From the NCBI GenBank assembly GCA_049275655.1, contig JBASUY010000015.1, positions 1-64,000 of the forward strand: a DNA stretch of 64,000 bases. The letters run 5' to 3'. The notes under the pieces were generated by a model, which was not told the DNA's origin, made no database searches, and worked only from the letters and a program-made list of their open reading frames with translations. The position numbers and the translations under genes are program-made. Of this stretch, positions 24,043 through 33,112 are shown one piece after another (positions within the stretch are counted from its first letter, which is position 1; every line of letters begins with the position of its first letter). This DNA is from Sherwoodlollariibacterium sp049275655. GTDB taxonomy: Bacteria > Omnitrophota > Gorgyraeia > Gygaellales > Profunditerraquicolaceae.

Positions 24043-24973
24043 TTTAGTTGTTTTTAGCGGCAATGCCCATTTTAAGCTTGCGGAAGATATCTGCAGTTGC
24101 CTTAAGATAAAGCTCTCTGAAGCCTTGGTTTCTAGGTTTAGCGAAGGGGAGATAAGGGTTAAGATTGTTGATAATGTCCGCGGCAAGGATGTCTTTGTAA
24201 TTCAACCTACCTGCCCTCCTACAAATGAAAACTTAATGGAGCTTTTGGTTATGTTGGATGCCTTAAGAAGGGCATCCTCTTGGCGTATTACTGCGGTTAT
24301 TCCTTATTTTGGCTATGCCCGGCAGGATAGGAAGGATCAGCCGCGCGTGCCTATAACCGCAAAACTTGTAGCTAACCTTCTTACTGTTGCAGGGGCAAGT
24401 AGGGTTTTAACTATGGATTTACACGCAGGGCAGATTCAAGGGTTTTTTGATATTCCTGTTGACCACCTATTCTCCGTAGGCGTTTTTACGGATTATTTTA
24501 AATCTCTCGATATAAAAGATTTAGTAACCGTATCTCCTGATGTCGGAGGCATTAAAACTGCAAGGGCTTATGCTAAGAGGTTAGGCGTTCCTTTAGCTAT
24601 TATTGATAAGAGGCGAGAGTCTCCGGAAAAGACAGAGGCTATGCATATCTTAGGGGAGGTAGAGGGAAGAAACGCAATAATCGTTGATGATTTAGTTGCT
24701 ACCGGAAGTTCTCTCTTTGAGGGGGTAGAGGCATTAAAGAAAGCCGGGGCAAAGAATATCTACGCGGCAATAGCACACGGAATTTTATCCGGAGATTCTA
24801 TAGAGCGTCTTGAGCGCTGTAAACATTTAAAAGAGCTAGTTATTACCGATAGTATCCCTTTACTAAAGAGCAAGGAGAACCCGCGTATCAAGGTTTTAAC
24901 TATAGCCGCTCTTTTAGCAGAGGCAATCAAAAGAATTCATAATGAAGAGTCAATAAGCTGTTTATTTGTTTAA
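24035..24973 (+). CDS. prs: Ribose-phosphate pyrophosphokinase
   Basis: A 312-residue PRPP synthetase: FSGNAHFKLAEDICSCL, SRFSEGEIRVKIVDNVRGKDVFVIQPT, YFGYARQDRKDQPR, and VIDDLVATGSSLFEGVE-type PRPP-binding loop (IIVDDLVATGSS). It makes PRPP for nucleotides and histidine, fitting HisG elsewhere in the window. It overlaps glmU by 8 bases; rplY follows 24 bases later, a standard glmU-prs-rplY-pth arrangement. Confidence 0.94.
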   Translation: MNDLVVFSGNAHFKLAEDICSCLKIKLSEALVSRFSEGEIRVKIVDNVRGKDVFVIQPTCPPTNENLMELLVMLDALRRASSWRITAVIPYFGYARQDRKDQPRVPITAKLVANLLTVAGASRVLTMDLHAGQIQGFFDIPVDHLFSVGVFTDYFKSLDIKDLVTVSPDVGGIKTARAYAKRLGVPLAIIDKRRESPEKTEAMHILGEVEGRNAIIVDDLVATGSSLFEGVEALKKAGAKNIYAAIAHGILSGDSIERLERCKHLKELVITDSIPLLKSKENPRIKVLTIAALLAEAIKRIHNEESISCLFV

Positions 24974-24997
24974 AACCTATAAAACGGAGTTTGTGCA

Positions 24998-25663
24998 ATG
25001 GAAGAATTGAATTTAGACGCGCAGATAAGAGAAGGGACCGGCAGGGGAAAGGTCAAGGCGCTAAGGGATAAAGGTTTTGTTCCGGCGGTAATATACTCTG
25101 AAGGAAAGGAATCTTTGCCTCTTATGCTATCTCACCGCCAGTTAGTGCAGTTAGTGCATCAACACAGGATAGAAGGCGTTGTTATCAATGTAAATATAAA
25201 GGATGATAAAAAACAAAAATCCCGTCCTTGTATTATAAGGGAGATTCAGCATGACCCTGTTTACGGGGATATACAGCATGTTGATTTTAACCAGATTTCG
25301 CTTACCGAGAAGATTAAGGTTAATATCCCTATAGTTGTTAAGGGTGAGCCTATAGGGGTTAAGCAGGAGGGTGGCTCTTTGGAGCATATGCTTTGGGAGG
25401 TTGAGGTAGAGTGTCTTCCTACCAATATACCTAAGGATATAGAGATAGATGTCTCTAACCTTAAATTAGGAGAGTCTATTCATATTAAAGATATAGTAGC
25501 TCCTGAAGGGGCTAAGATATTAGATGACCCTGCCTCTATTATTTTATCTGTTGCTGCTCCAATGAAAGAAGAGGCTCAAGAAGAGGCTGCTACCGAAGGG
25601 CTTAAGGAGCCTGAAGTAATCAAAGAGAAGAAGGAAGTTGCTGAAGAAGGCCCGGCAGATTAA
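24998..25663 (+). CDS. rplY: Ribosomal protein bL25 (CTC form)
   Basis: A 221-residue bL25 of the long CTC form: the N-terminal 5S rRNA-binding domain (AQIREGTGRGKVKALRDKGFVPAVIY) is followed by the TL5-type C-terminal beta domain. The end is an acidic tail rich in glutamate (EEAQEEAATEGLKEPEVIKE...). It binds 5S rRNA in the large subunit. The pth gene begins at the base after its stop. Confidence 0.92.
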   Translation: MEELNLDAQIREGTGRGKVKALRDKGFVPAVIYSEGKESLPLMLSHRQLVQLVHQHRIEGVVINVNIKDDKKQKSRPCIIREIQHDPVYGDIQHVDFNQISLTEKIKVNIPIVVKGEPIGVKQEGGSLEHMLWEVEVECLPTNIPKDIEIDVSNLKLGESIHIKDIVAPEGAKILDDPASIILSVAAPMKEEAQEEAATEGLKEPEVIKEKKEVAEEGPAD

Positions 25664-26251
25664 GTGAAACTAATAATCGGTTTAGGTAATCCCGGTTTAG
25701 GCTATTTTGGCTCAAGGCACAATATAGGTTTTGAAGTAGTGAAATCTTTAGCTAAATCAGCCAAGATTAAGCTAAAGAAAGAGAAGGGCGTTAGGGCTTT
25801 AACCGGGAGAGGTTCTTTGGGTTCATCTGAGGTTTTGTTGGCATTGCCTCTGACCTTTATGAACCTATCAGGGGAAGCAGCAAAGATACTCTTAGATAAG
25901 TATAGTATTGAGTTAATTGACCTTTTAGCAATTTTTGATGATTTAGGCCTTGAATTTGGAAGGATTAAGGTAAGCGCTACAGGCTCAAGCGCAGGGCATA
26001 AGGGAGTTGAATCTATAATAAATCACCTTGGGGCTAAAGGGTTTAATCGTTTGCGCATTGGTATTGGAAGGCCGCAGGATAAAGAGTTAAGTAGGTTTGT
26101 CCTTTCAAAGTTTAACCGTGAAGAAAAATTAAGTATCCCTAAGATAAAAGATATAGCGGTTACTTGTTGTAAGAAGTGGGCAGAAGAAGGGATAAGTGCG
26201 GCAATGAATAACTTTAACCGTAAAGAAAAAATAAAGGAGTGTTGCAGATGA
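25664..26251 (+). CDS. pth: Peptidyl-tRNA hydrolase
   Basis: A 195-residue Pth starting at GTG 25664, which directly follows the rplY stop. Signatures: LIIGLGNPGLGYFGSRHNIGFEVV (catalytic His in RHNIG), PLTFMNLSGEA, and DDLGLEFGRIKV...SAGHKGVESI. It recycles peptidyl-tRNA. The end overlaps the start of rpsF by 4 bases. The C-terminal tail past residue 180 is basic. Confidence 0.93.
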   Translation: MKLIIGLGNPGLGYFGSRHNIGFEVVKSLAKSAKIKLKKEKGVRALTGRGSLGSSEVLLALPLTFMNLSGEAAKILLDKYSIELIDLLAIFDDLGLEFGRIKVSATGSSAGHKGVESIINHLGAKGFNRLRIGIGRPQDKELSRFVLSKFNREEKLSIPKIKDIAVTCCKKWAEEGISAAMNNFNRKEKIKECCR

Positions 26252-26538
26252 ATAAATATGAAGCAATGTTTATAGTAAAGCCGGACTTACCGGAAGCAGA
26301 AGAGAAGGCCCTCTTTCAGCAGATACACGACGCAGTAACTAAGAATAATGGCGTTATTGAGCAAGGTTCTATTTGGTCTGAGAAGAGAAAGCTTTTTTTT
26401 CCAATCAAGAAGCACTCCGAAGGTGTTTATTACCTTTTAAATTTTAAGCTTAATTCGCTTGCGGTAAAAGATATTCGGCGCGCCTATAAGCTTAATGAAA
26501 ATATTTTAAGAGTCCTTATCTCTAAGGTAGAGTCATAA
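26248..26538 (+). CDS. rpsF: Ribosomal protein bS6
   Basis: A 96-residue bS6 (NKYEAMFIVKPDLPEAEEKALFQQI, GSIWSEKRKLFFPIKKHSEGVYYLLNF). The start is ATG 26248, behind AAAGGAG; a TTG three codons earlier is not used. The order rpsF-ssb-rpsR-rplI-dnaB is a conserved bacterial cluster. The rpsF-rpsR leader in many bacteria is autoregulated by bS6-bS18, but I do not identify such a leader here. Confidence 0.93.
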   Translation: MNKYEAMFIVKPDLPEAEEKALFQQIHDAVTKNNGVIEQGSIWSEKRKLFFPIKKHSEGVYYLLNFKLNSLAVKDIRRAYKLNENILRVLISKVES

Positions 26539-26555
26539 AGAAAAAGGAGATTTGT

Positions 26556-26999
26556 ATGGCAAGTTATAATAAAGTTTTATTGGTGGGTAATCTAACAAAA
26601 GACCCGGAGCTTCGTTATACTCCTCAGGGAGCGGCTGTGGCAAACCTAAGGCTTGCCGTAAACCGCAGGTATAAAGATAAAAATCAGGAGCTTAAGGAAG
26701 AGGTATGTTTTATTACGGCTGTAGTTTGGAATAAACAAGCAGAGACATGCAATCAATACCTGCATAAAGGTAGTAGCCTTCTGGTAGAAGGAAGGCTTCA
26801 ATCTCGTTCTTGGGAAGATAATGCCGGGGTTAAGCGTAATATTATTGAAGTAAGGGCAGAGAGGGTGCAGTTTTTAGGCTCCCCCGGGCAGGCTAAATCA
26901 CAAGGGGTTAGTGAAGAGCATTTAGAAGAGGTTTCTACTGAACCTTCAACAGAATCAACATGGTTAGGCGAAAGTGAGGCAGATATTAATGAAAGCTAA
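26556..26999 (+). CDS. ssb: Single-stranded DNA-binding protein
   Basis: A 147-residue SSB with an OB fold (SYNKVLLVGNLTKDPELRYTPQGAAVANLRLAVNRRY...VWNKQAETCNQYLHKGSSLLVEGRLQ). The tail is acidic and ends WLGESEADINES, not the usual DDDIPF-type partner-binding tip. It lies between rpsF and rpsR and overlaps rpsR by 11 bases. Confidence 0.92.
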   Translation: MASYNKVLLVGNLTKDPELRYTPQGAAVANLRLAVNRRYKDKNQELKEEVCFITAVVWNKQAETCNQYLHKGSSLLVEGRLQSRSWEDNAGVKRNIIEVRAERVQFLGSPGQAKSQGVSEEHLEEVSTEPSTESTWLGESEADINES

Positions 27000-27267
27000 G
27001 ACAAAGGGTAAGACATTTTCTAAAAGAAGGCAAGGGGATAAGAGGCGTTTAACGCACGGAGTAGCTAAAAAGAAATTCTGCCGTTTATGTATTGATAAGG
27101 TTAAATCACTGGACTATAAGGATGCAAAGAGGTTAGAGGCATTTATCACCGAAAGGGGCAAGATTATTTCACGCCGCTACTCTGGAAATTGCGCTAAACA
27201 CCAGAGGTTGATAGCAAATACAATTACTAAATCAAGGTTTATATCGCTTTTGCCTTATACACGTTAA
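26989..27267 (+). CDS. rpsR: Ribosomal protein bS18 (zinc-binding form)
   Basis: A 92-residue bS18 from ATG 26989 with overlap to ssb. It has FCRLC and a distal C-x2-H (NCAKHQRLI), the zinc-binding C+ form of S18. The core YSGNCAKHQRLIANTITKSRFISLLPYT is typical. It binds 16S rRNA next to bS6. Confidence 0.92.
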   Translation: MKAKTKGKTFSKRRQGDKRRLTHGVAKKKFCRLCIDKVKSLDYKDAKRLEAFITERGKIISRRYSGNCAKHQRLIANTITKSRFISLLPYTR

Positions 27268-27293
27268 AGAGGAAATATTTAATAGGTAGAGAG

Positions 27294-27737
27294 ATGAAAG
27301 TTATACTGGTTAAAGATGTAGAGGGGACTGGCAAGGCCGGAAGTATAGTCAACGTAAAGGATGGGTTTGCCCATAATTTTCTCTTCCCCCGTAAATTAGC
27401 GGTAGAGGCTTCAGCAGGAAACCTAAAGAAGCTTGAATTAGATAAGCAGAAGGCCGGCGTAATTTTAGAAAAGAAGAGAGCGCAGGCAGAGGAATTAAAG
27501 AGCCGCTTAGAGAGGTTATCCCTTACAATGTCAGTCCTTGTTCAGGATGATGAAAGCCTTTATGGAAGTATAACAGCTGCGGATATAGCGGCTTTTTTAA
27601 AGAATGAAGGGCTTGAAGTCGATAAGAGCTGTATCTTTTTAGATAATCCAATAAAGTCTTTGGGTATTTATGAGGTATTGATAAAACTGCATCCTAAGGT
27701 AAGTGTAGTTATAAAAGTATGGGTTGTGAAAAAATAA
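27294..27737 (+). CDS. rplI: Ribosomal protein bL9
   Basis: A 147-residue bL9: MKVILVKDVEGTGKAGSIVNVKDGFAHNFLFPRKLAVEAS gives the N-terminal rRNA-binding domain, a long helix follows, and the C-terminal domain ends with ELI-type SVVIKVWVVKK. The dnaB start follows the stop by one base. Confidence 0.92.
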   Translation: MKVILVKDVEGTGKAGSIVNVKDGFAHNFLFPRKLAVEASAGNLKKLELDKQKAGVILEKKRAQAEELKSRLERLSLTMSVLVQDDESLYGSITAADIAAFLKNEGLEVDKSCIFLDNPIKSLGIYEVLIKLHPKVSVVIKVWVVKK

Positions 27738-27738
27738 T

Positions 27739-29076
27739 ATGCCCAAGGATATCCCGATAGAGAAAGTTCCTCCTCAGAATATAGACGCCGAGATGGCGGT
27801 ATTAGGCTCTATGCTTCTTGATGAAGAAGCGATTGCTACTGCAGTTGAAAAGTTAGATAAGAGTTTTTTCTATAAAGATTCCCACCAGAAGATATTTCAG
27901 CTTATCTCAGGGCTTTATGCCGCGAATAAGGCCGTAGATTTAATCACCCTTACCGATGTCTTAAAAAAAGAAGGGATTATAGATGAGGTAGGCGGGGCAA
28001 GTTATCTTACCGGCTTAGTAAATGCCGTGCCAAGCGCAGCTAATATCGGCCATTACGTAAATATTGTAAAAGAAAAGAGTATATTAAGGACGCTTATTAA
28101 TAACGCGACTAAGATTATCTCTCTTTGTTATGAGAGTGAGGGGAATATAGATGAGGTAGTTGATAATGCCGAGAGGTTTATCTTTGAGGTAAGCGAGAGA
28201 AAAACCCAAGGCTCATATCTACATATCAAAGAGGTAGTCTCCGATAGTATAGAGACCATAGATACCTTATACCGTAAAAAAGCGCATGTTACCGGCATAC
28301 CTACAGGGTATATAGACTTTGATATTAAGACTGCTGGGTTACAGGAATCAGATTTAATTGTAGTAGCTGGCAGGCCCTCTATGGGCAAGAGTGCTTTTGC
28401 CTTAGGCATGGTAGAGCACGCAGGCATAGTAGAGAAGATACCTACTGCTGTTTTTAGCCTTGAGATGTCCAAGGAGCAGTTAGCTCAAAGGATGCTTTGT
28501 GCGCACGCTAGGGTAGATGCGCAGAAGGTAAGGACAGGATATTTAGCCACTTCTGATTGGCCCAAGCTTACCGCTGCCGCAGGAAAATTATCAGAAGCCC
28601 CGATATTCATCGATGATACTCCTGCTATCTCGGTTATGGAGTTAAGGGCTAAGGCTCGCCGGCTTAAAGCCCAGCAGGATATAAGGTTTATAGTATTAGA
28701 TTATATGCAACTTATGCGCGGCTCCGCATATTCGGAGAGCCGTCAGCAAGAGATTTCAGAGATATCCCGTTCCCTTAAAGCCTTAGCTAGGGAACTAAGG
28801 GTTCCTATAGTAGCGATAAGCCAACTTTCGCGCGCAGTAGAGTCCCGTTCCGATCATCGTCCGCAGCTCTCAGATTTAAGGGAGTCAGGGGCTATTGAGC
28901 AAGATGCTGATGTGGTAGTTCTTCTGCTTAGAGAAGAATACTATAGCCCTACTTCGGATAATCAGGGTATAGCCGAGGTAATTATTGCAAAACAGAGGAA
29001 CGGGCCGGTAGGGTCTTTAAGGTTGGCATTTATTAAAGAATATACCCGCTTTGAGAATATTGCCCGGATAGAATAA
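27739..29076 (+). CDS. dnaB: Replicative DNA helicase
   Basis: A 445-residue DnaB. The N-terminal domain is PPQNIDAEMAVLGSMLLDEEAI; the RecA-like C-terminal part has Walker A GRPSMGKSAFALGM, the Walker B region IRFIVLDYMQLM, and DLRESGAIEQDADVVVLLLREEYY. It unwinds DNA at the fork with DnaG and the clamp loader (dnaX is at 60017). Confidence 0.94.
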   Translation: MPKDIPIEKVPPQNIDAEMAVLGSMLLDEEAIATAVEKLDKSFFYKDSHQKIFQLISGLYAANKAVDLITLTDVLKKEGIIDEVGGASYLTGLVNAVPSAANIGHYVNIVKEKSILRTLINNATKIISLCYESEGNIDEVVDNAERFIFEVSERKTQGSYLHIKEVVSDSIETIDTLYRKKAHVTGIPTGYIDFDIKTAGLQESDLIVVAGRPSMGKSAFALGMVEHAGIVEKIPTAVFSLEMSKEQLAQRMLCAHARVDAQKVRTGYLATSDWPKLTAAAGKLSEAPIFIDDTPAISVMELRAKARRLKAQQDIRFIVLDYMQLMRGSAYSESRQQEISEISRSLKALARELRVPIVAISQLSRAVESRSDHRPQLSDLRESGAIEQDADVVVLLLREEYYSPTSDNQGIAEVIIAKQRNGPVGSLRLAFIKEYTRFENIARIE

Positions 29077-29080
29077 GTTA

Positions 29081-29109
29081 TTGCGGTAGATTAGCAATTT
29101 ATATATAAT
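29081..29109 (+). promoter_or_regulatory. Promoter of the bamA-lpx operon
   Basis: TTGCGG (29081-29086) and TATAAT (29104-29109) are 17 bases apart. Transcription is predicted to start at 29116-29117, at the ATG of bamA, which has no Shine-Dalgarno. Confidence 0.6.
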
Positions 29110-29116
29110 AGTTAAA

Positions 29117-31507
29117 ATGCATAAAAGAATATCTTTATTTTTCCTACCTATACTCATCCTTTGCCTAACCCATTTATCTTTTGCCCAAAAAGATAAACCA
29201 GAGGTTCTCTCTCTTGAAGCCGATGCTCAGATTAACGAAAAAGAAGGCAAAGAGGTAATATCCATAGAGATAAAAGGAAATAAGGCTATTTCTACCAATA
29301 CTATTATCTCTAAGATGAAGACCCGCATTGGAGGATTTTATCAGGAGAATGTTATCAGCGACGACCTAAAGCGCCTATATCTATTGAATTTCTTTAGCGA
29401 TATTAAGATAGATAGCCAGCTTTCAGATAAAGGGGTTAAGGTTATAGTTGTAGTCTCTGAGAGGCCGATTATTGAAAAGATAAGTTTCTCTGGGATACAC
29501 CGTATTACAATGAAGGATGAGAAGCTTAAAGGGCAATTAAAATCAAAGGAAGGCCAATACTTAGATTATCCTTCACTTTCCGAAGATATACGCATCTTAG
29601 AAAAGATGTACGAGAAGATAGGCTATAGCGCAGCAAAGATAGAATATAATCTTGACCTTAACGAAGAGACGAATAAAGCGAAGGTTCACTTTAATATTGT
29701 TGAAGGCGGTAGGGTGCGTATAAAAGATATTATTATAAACGGCAATAATAATATTGCTAAGGGTAGGATTTTAAAGCTTTTAAAGACTAAGCGGGCATGG
29801 TTTTTTAACGCTGGGATTTTAAAAGACGATGTTTTAACTGACGATATAGAGCGCATTAAGGCTTTTTACAGGAGGGAAGGCTATATAGATGTTGCGGTTA
29901 GCTATCAGGTGGCTCCCGATGCCAAGAAGCCATATCTTTTATTCGTTAATATAGAGATAATTGAAGGGAATAAGTATTTAGTCGGGGATGTAAGTATCAA
30001 GGGGAATAAAGATATGAGCGAAAAGGATATCTTGATGCGCCTTAAAGAGTGCGTAACAGGAAAGACTTTTAGCGAAGAGGCGATGAAGATTGACTTAACT
30101 TCCATACAGGGGCTTTATTTTGACCGGGGATATGTATCAGCTAACATTCAAGAGTCTGTCTCTTTGAACCCTCAGACACACAGGGTTGATATAACTTATA
30201 ACATAGTAGAAAATCAGGTAACCTATGTTGATAAGATTAAGGTTAGAGGAAATATTAAGACTAAGGATATTGTCGTCCGGAGGGAGATGCGCCTTAACCC
30301 GGGGGATAGGTTTGATGGAGAAAAGCTTAGGCGTAGTAAAGAGAGGCTTACCAATTTAGGCTACTTTGAAGAGATAGGTTATGATACCGAAGATACGGGT
30401 AATCCAGATAAGAAGAATCTCATTGTAGATGTTAAAGAGACAAAGACCGGCTCATTTAGCTTTGGAGGCGGGTATAGTACTGTTGATGATTTTGTCGGTT
30501 TTGTTGAAGTGGAGCAGAAGAACTTTGACTGGAAGAACTGGCCTTATTTTACCGGCGCAGGGCAGAACCTAAAACTTAGGGCAACTATAGGGACTATTAC
30601 CAGTGGTTTTGATTTAAGCTTTACTGAGCCGTGGCTATTTGATTATCCGGTTTCGTTTGGGTTTGACGCTTATAGACGTACGCATAAAAGGGATTCTGAT
30701 GCCGGATATGGGTATGATGAGGAGACTACCGGAGGAGCCTTAAGGTTAGGAAGAGAGTTAACCGAGTACTTACGGGGAGATCTTATCTATAGGATAGATT
30801 TGGTAGATATAAGTAATACCTCTTCTAATGCTAGTGCTGATTTAGAAGCCGAAAGAGGCAAAAATTTAATAAGCAGCATTACTCCCTCTCTTACATTTGA
30901 TAGTAGGGATAATGTATTTGATACGCATAGAGGGAATCTTTTTACCGGTTCAGTAGAGTTTGCCGGAGGGCCTTTAGGAGGAGATAAGGATTATTGGAAG
31001 TTTTTTGGCCGCGCAAGCCACTATATACCTTTATTTCGTAACTCTGTCTTAGAGCTTAGGGGTAGGGTGGGGATAGCAGAGCCTTATGGAGATTCTAAAA
31101 AGATACCGATATACGAGAGGTTCTTTGCTGGAGGCGCTTATACTATAAGAGGGTATGAAGAAAGAAAAGTTGGGCCTATTGACCCTAAAACTAGCGATCC
31201 TCTTGGTGGCGCTTCTTTGTTTGTCGGAAACGTAGAGTATGTCTATCCTTTATTTGGTTTTTTAAAAATAGCTATTTTTTATGATATAGGTAATGTCTGG
31301 GAGAAGGCAGGGGATATTTTTTCCAATAAGGACGCCTATAATGTTTCTAATACCGGAGGGTTAAAATCAAGCGTTGGTTTAGGCTTTAGGATAAAGACAC
31401 CGATAGGCCCGATTATGTTAGATTATGGCATACCTTTGGATAAAGAGCCCGGAGAGGAGGGTAAGTCAAAAGGAAGGTTCCATTTTAGCGTAAGCAACAG
31501 TTTTTAA
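29117..31507 (+). CDS. bamA: Outer membrane protein assembly factor
   Basis: A 796-residue BamA. The first 23 residues are a signal peptide (ISLFFLPILILCLTHLSFAQ). POTRA domains fill about residues 45-430, e.g. SEDIRILEKMYEKIGY and FDGEKLRRSKERLTNLGYFEEI. The C-terminal barrel has YERFFAGGAYTIRGYEERKVGP (the RGY lid-lock motif) and ends in a phenylalanine (HFSVSNSF). It inserts beta-barrel proteins into the outer membrane. It leads an operon with ompH, lpxD, lpxC-fabZ, lpxA and lpxI. Confidence 0.94.
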   Translation: MHKRISLFFLPILILCLTHLSFAQKDKPEVLSLEADAQINEKEGKEVISIEIKGNKAISTNTIISKMKTRIGGFYQENVISDDLKRLYLLNFFSDIKIDSQLSDKGVKVIVVVSERPIIEKISFSGIHRITMKDEKLKGQLKSKEGQYLDYPSLSEDIRILEKMYEKIGYSAAKIEYNLDLNEETNKAKVHFNIVEGGRVRIKDIIINGNNNIAKGRILKLLKTKRAWFFNAGILKDDVLTDDIERIKAFYRREGYIDVAVSYQVAPDAKKPYLLFVNIEIIEGNKYLVGDVSIKGNKDMSEKDILMRLKECVTGKTFSEEAMKIDLTSIQGLYFDRGYVSANIQESVSLNPQTHRVDITYNIVENQVTYVDKIKVRGNIKTKDIVVRREMRLNPGDRFDGEKLRRSKERLTNLGYFEEIGYDTEDTGNPDKKNLIVDVKETKTGSFSFGGGYSTVDDFVGFVEVEQKNFDWKNWPYFTGAGQNLKLRATIGTITSGFDLSFTEPWLFDYPVSFGFDAYRRTHKRDSDAGYGYDEETTGGALRLGRELTEYLRGDLIYRIDLVDISNTSSNASADLEAERGKNLISSITPSLTFDSRDNVFDTHRGNLFTGSVEFAGGPLGGDKDYWKFFGRASHYIPLFRNSVLELRGRVGIAEPYGDSKKIPIYERFFAGGAYTIRGYEERKVGPIDPKTSDPLGGASLFVGNVEYVYPLFGFLKIAIFYDIGNVWEKAGDIFSNKDAYNVSNTGGLKSSVGLGFRIKTPIGPIMLDYGIPLDKEPGEEGKSKGRFHFSVSNSF

Positions 31508-31543
31508 GGCAAAGAGTGTTTAAAAAATAAAGGAGGAAGAAGA

Positions 31544-32047
31544 ATGAAAAAGCTATCTATTTTTTTGGTAGTATTGTTAGTAGGGGTTTTTCTTGTATCA
31601 GGGATAGTGTTAGCTGCGGATAAACTTGCTTATATAGACTTAAGCCGCGCTTTTAGCGAGTATAATAAAACAAAAGACTACGATAAAAAACTTACTGATA
31701 AAGAGAAAGCTTTTATAGCTGAGAGAGATAAGAAGGTAAACGAGTTTAATGCCTTTAGGGATAAGTTTGCGCTTTTAAGCGATAAGGAGAAGGAGGCGAA
31801 GAAGGGCGAGCTTGAGTCTAAGGCAAACGTTTTAAAAGATTTTTTAACTCAGAAGGAAGAAGAGCTGCGTAAAGAGCAAGAGGAGAAGATGAAAGAGATT
31901 CTCAATGATATACAGGATGCGGTTAATTTGCATGCTGAGAAGTCAGGTATAACCTTAGTCTTTAATGATAGGGGTTTAGTCTATCGGATAAAGGCTATGG
32001 ATATTACTAGCAACATTATAGATATTTTGAACAACAAGAAAAGATAA
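31544..32047 (+). CDS. OmpH/Skp-like periplasmic chaperone
   Basis: A 167-residue protein with an N-terminal signal peptide (ISIFLVVLLVGVFLVSGIVLA-type, cleaved after AADK region) and a coiled-coil core rich in Lys and Glu, then YRIKAMDITSNIIDILN at the C-terminus. The ADKLAYIDLSRAFSEYNKTKDYDKKL opening is typical of OmpH/Skp. It carries unfolded outer membrane proteins to BamA, its upstream neighbour. Shine-Dalgarno AAAGGAGGAAGA is strong. Confidence 0.9.
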   Translation: MKKLSIFLVVLLVGVFLVSGIVLAADKLAYIDLSRAFSEYNKTKDYDKKLTDKEKAFIAERDKKVNEFNAFRDKFALLSDKEKEAKKGELESKANVLKDFLTQKEEELRKEQEEKMKEILNDIQDAVNLHAEKSGITLVFNDRGLVYRIKAMDITSNIIDILNNKKR

Positions 32048-32069
32048 TCTTTAATTAAAAGATAGTAGG

Positions 32070-33095
32070 ATGCGTAGGGCATTAAAAGAAGTCGCTGACT
32101 TTATTAAAGGCGAATTAGTCGGTGACAAAGATATAATTATAACCGGGGTAAATGGGATAAAAGAGTCTGAACCCGGAGACTTAACTTTTCTCTCTAATCC
32201 TAAATATCAGTCTTTAGTTGATAAGACTAAGGCCTCCGCAGTTATTGCTTCTTATGATGTTTCTATCAATAAGCCTACTATCCGCGTTAATAATCCTTCA
32301 CTTGCCTTTGCAAAGGCTATAACTTTATTTAAAGACGATAAACTAATTCACCCTAAAGGGGTTCATTCAAGTGCAATAGTAGGAGAAGGCGTAAAATTAG
32401 GCAAAAATGTCTCTCTGGGTGCATATGTTGTAGTAGGGCCTAATGCATCAATAGGAGATAACGCTATTGTTTATCCCGGGTCATTTATTGGTGCTTACTC
32501 AAAGATAGGTAGCAATGCTTTAATTTACGCTAATGTATCTATAAGGGAAAATTGCACTATAGGTAATAATGTTATAATCCATAGCAATACCGTAATAGGC
32601 TCAGATGGGTTTGGTTTTGTTAATGTGGAGGGGAAGCACCATAAGATACCACAGGTAGGCATAGTAGAGATTCACGATGATGTAGAGATAGGCGCTAATG
32701 TAGCTATCGATAGGGCAAGGTTTGGCAAGACAATTATTGGCGCAGGGACAAAGATAGATAATTTAGTCCAAATTGCGCATAATGTTGTTATAGGCAAGAA
32801 TTGCTTGATTGTCTCTCAGGTAGGAATCTCAGGAAGCACTACGATCGGTAATAATGTAATCCTTGCCGGACAAGTTGGTTTAGTTGGGCATATAAGCATA
32901 GGGGATAATGTCATAGTTACTGCCCAATCAGGGATAAGTAAGTCTATTCCCCCTAACATGTTGGTCTCTGGTTCTCCGGCAAGGCCGCATATGCAGAATC
33001 AGAGGATTCTTGCAAGCACTCAAAACCTGCCGAATTTATTTAGTTTAGTCAAAGAGCTTAAAAAGAGGATTGAGGGTTTGGAGGCAAAGCCTTAA
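32070..33095 (+). CDS. lpxD: UDP-3-O-acylglucosamine N-acyltransferase
   Basis: A 341-residue hexapeptide-repeat acyltransferase of lipid A synthesis. The N-terminal domain (LKEVADFIKGELVGDKDIIITGVNGIKESEPGDLTFLSNPKY) is LpxD-specific; the left-handed beta-helix has the catalytic-site region HSNTVIGSDGFGFVNVEGKHHKIPQVG and QIAHNVVIGKNC. It works in the cytoplasm at the inner membrane. Confidence 0.94.
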   Translation: MRRALKEVADFIKGELVGDKDIIITGVNGIKESEPGDLTFLSNPKYQSLVDKTKASAVIASYDVSINKPTIRVNNPSLAFAKAITLFKDDKLIHPKGVHSSAIVGEGVKLGKNVSLGAYVVVGPNASIGDNAIVYPGSFIGAYSKIGSNALIYANVSIRENCTIGNNVIIHSNTVIGSDGFGFVNVEGKHHKIPQVGIVEIHDDVEIGANVAIDRARFGKTIIGAGTKIDNLVQIAHNVVIGKNCLIVSQVGISGSTTIGNNVILAGQVGLVGHISIGDNVIVTAQSGISKSIPPNMLVSGSPARPHMQNQRILASTQNLPNLFSLVKELKKRIEGLEAKP

Positions 33096-33112
33096 AAAAT
33101 AAAGGATAGTTT

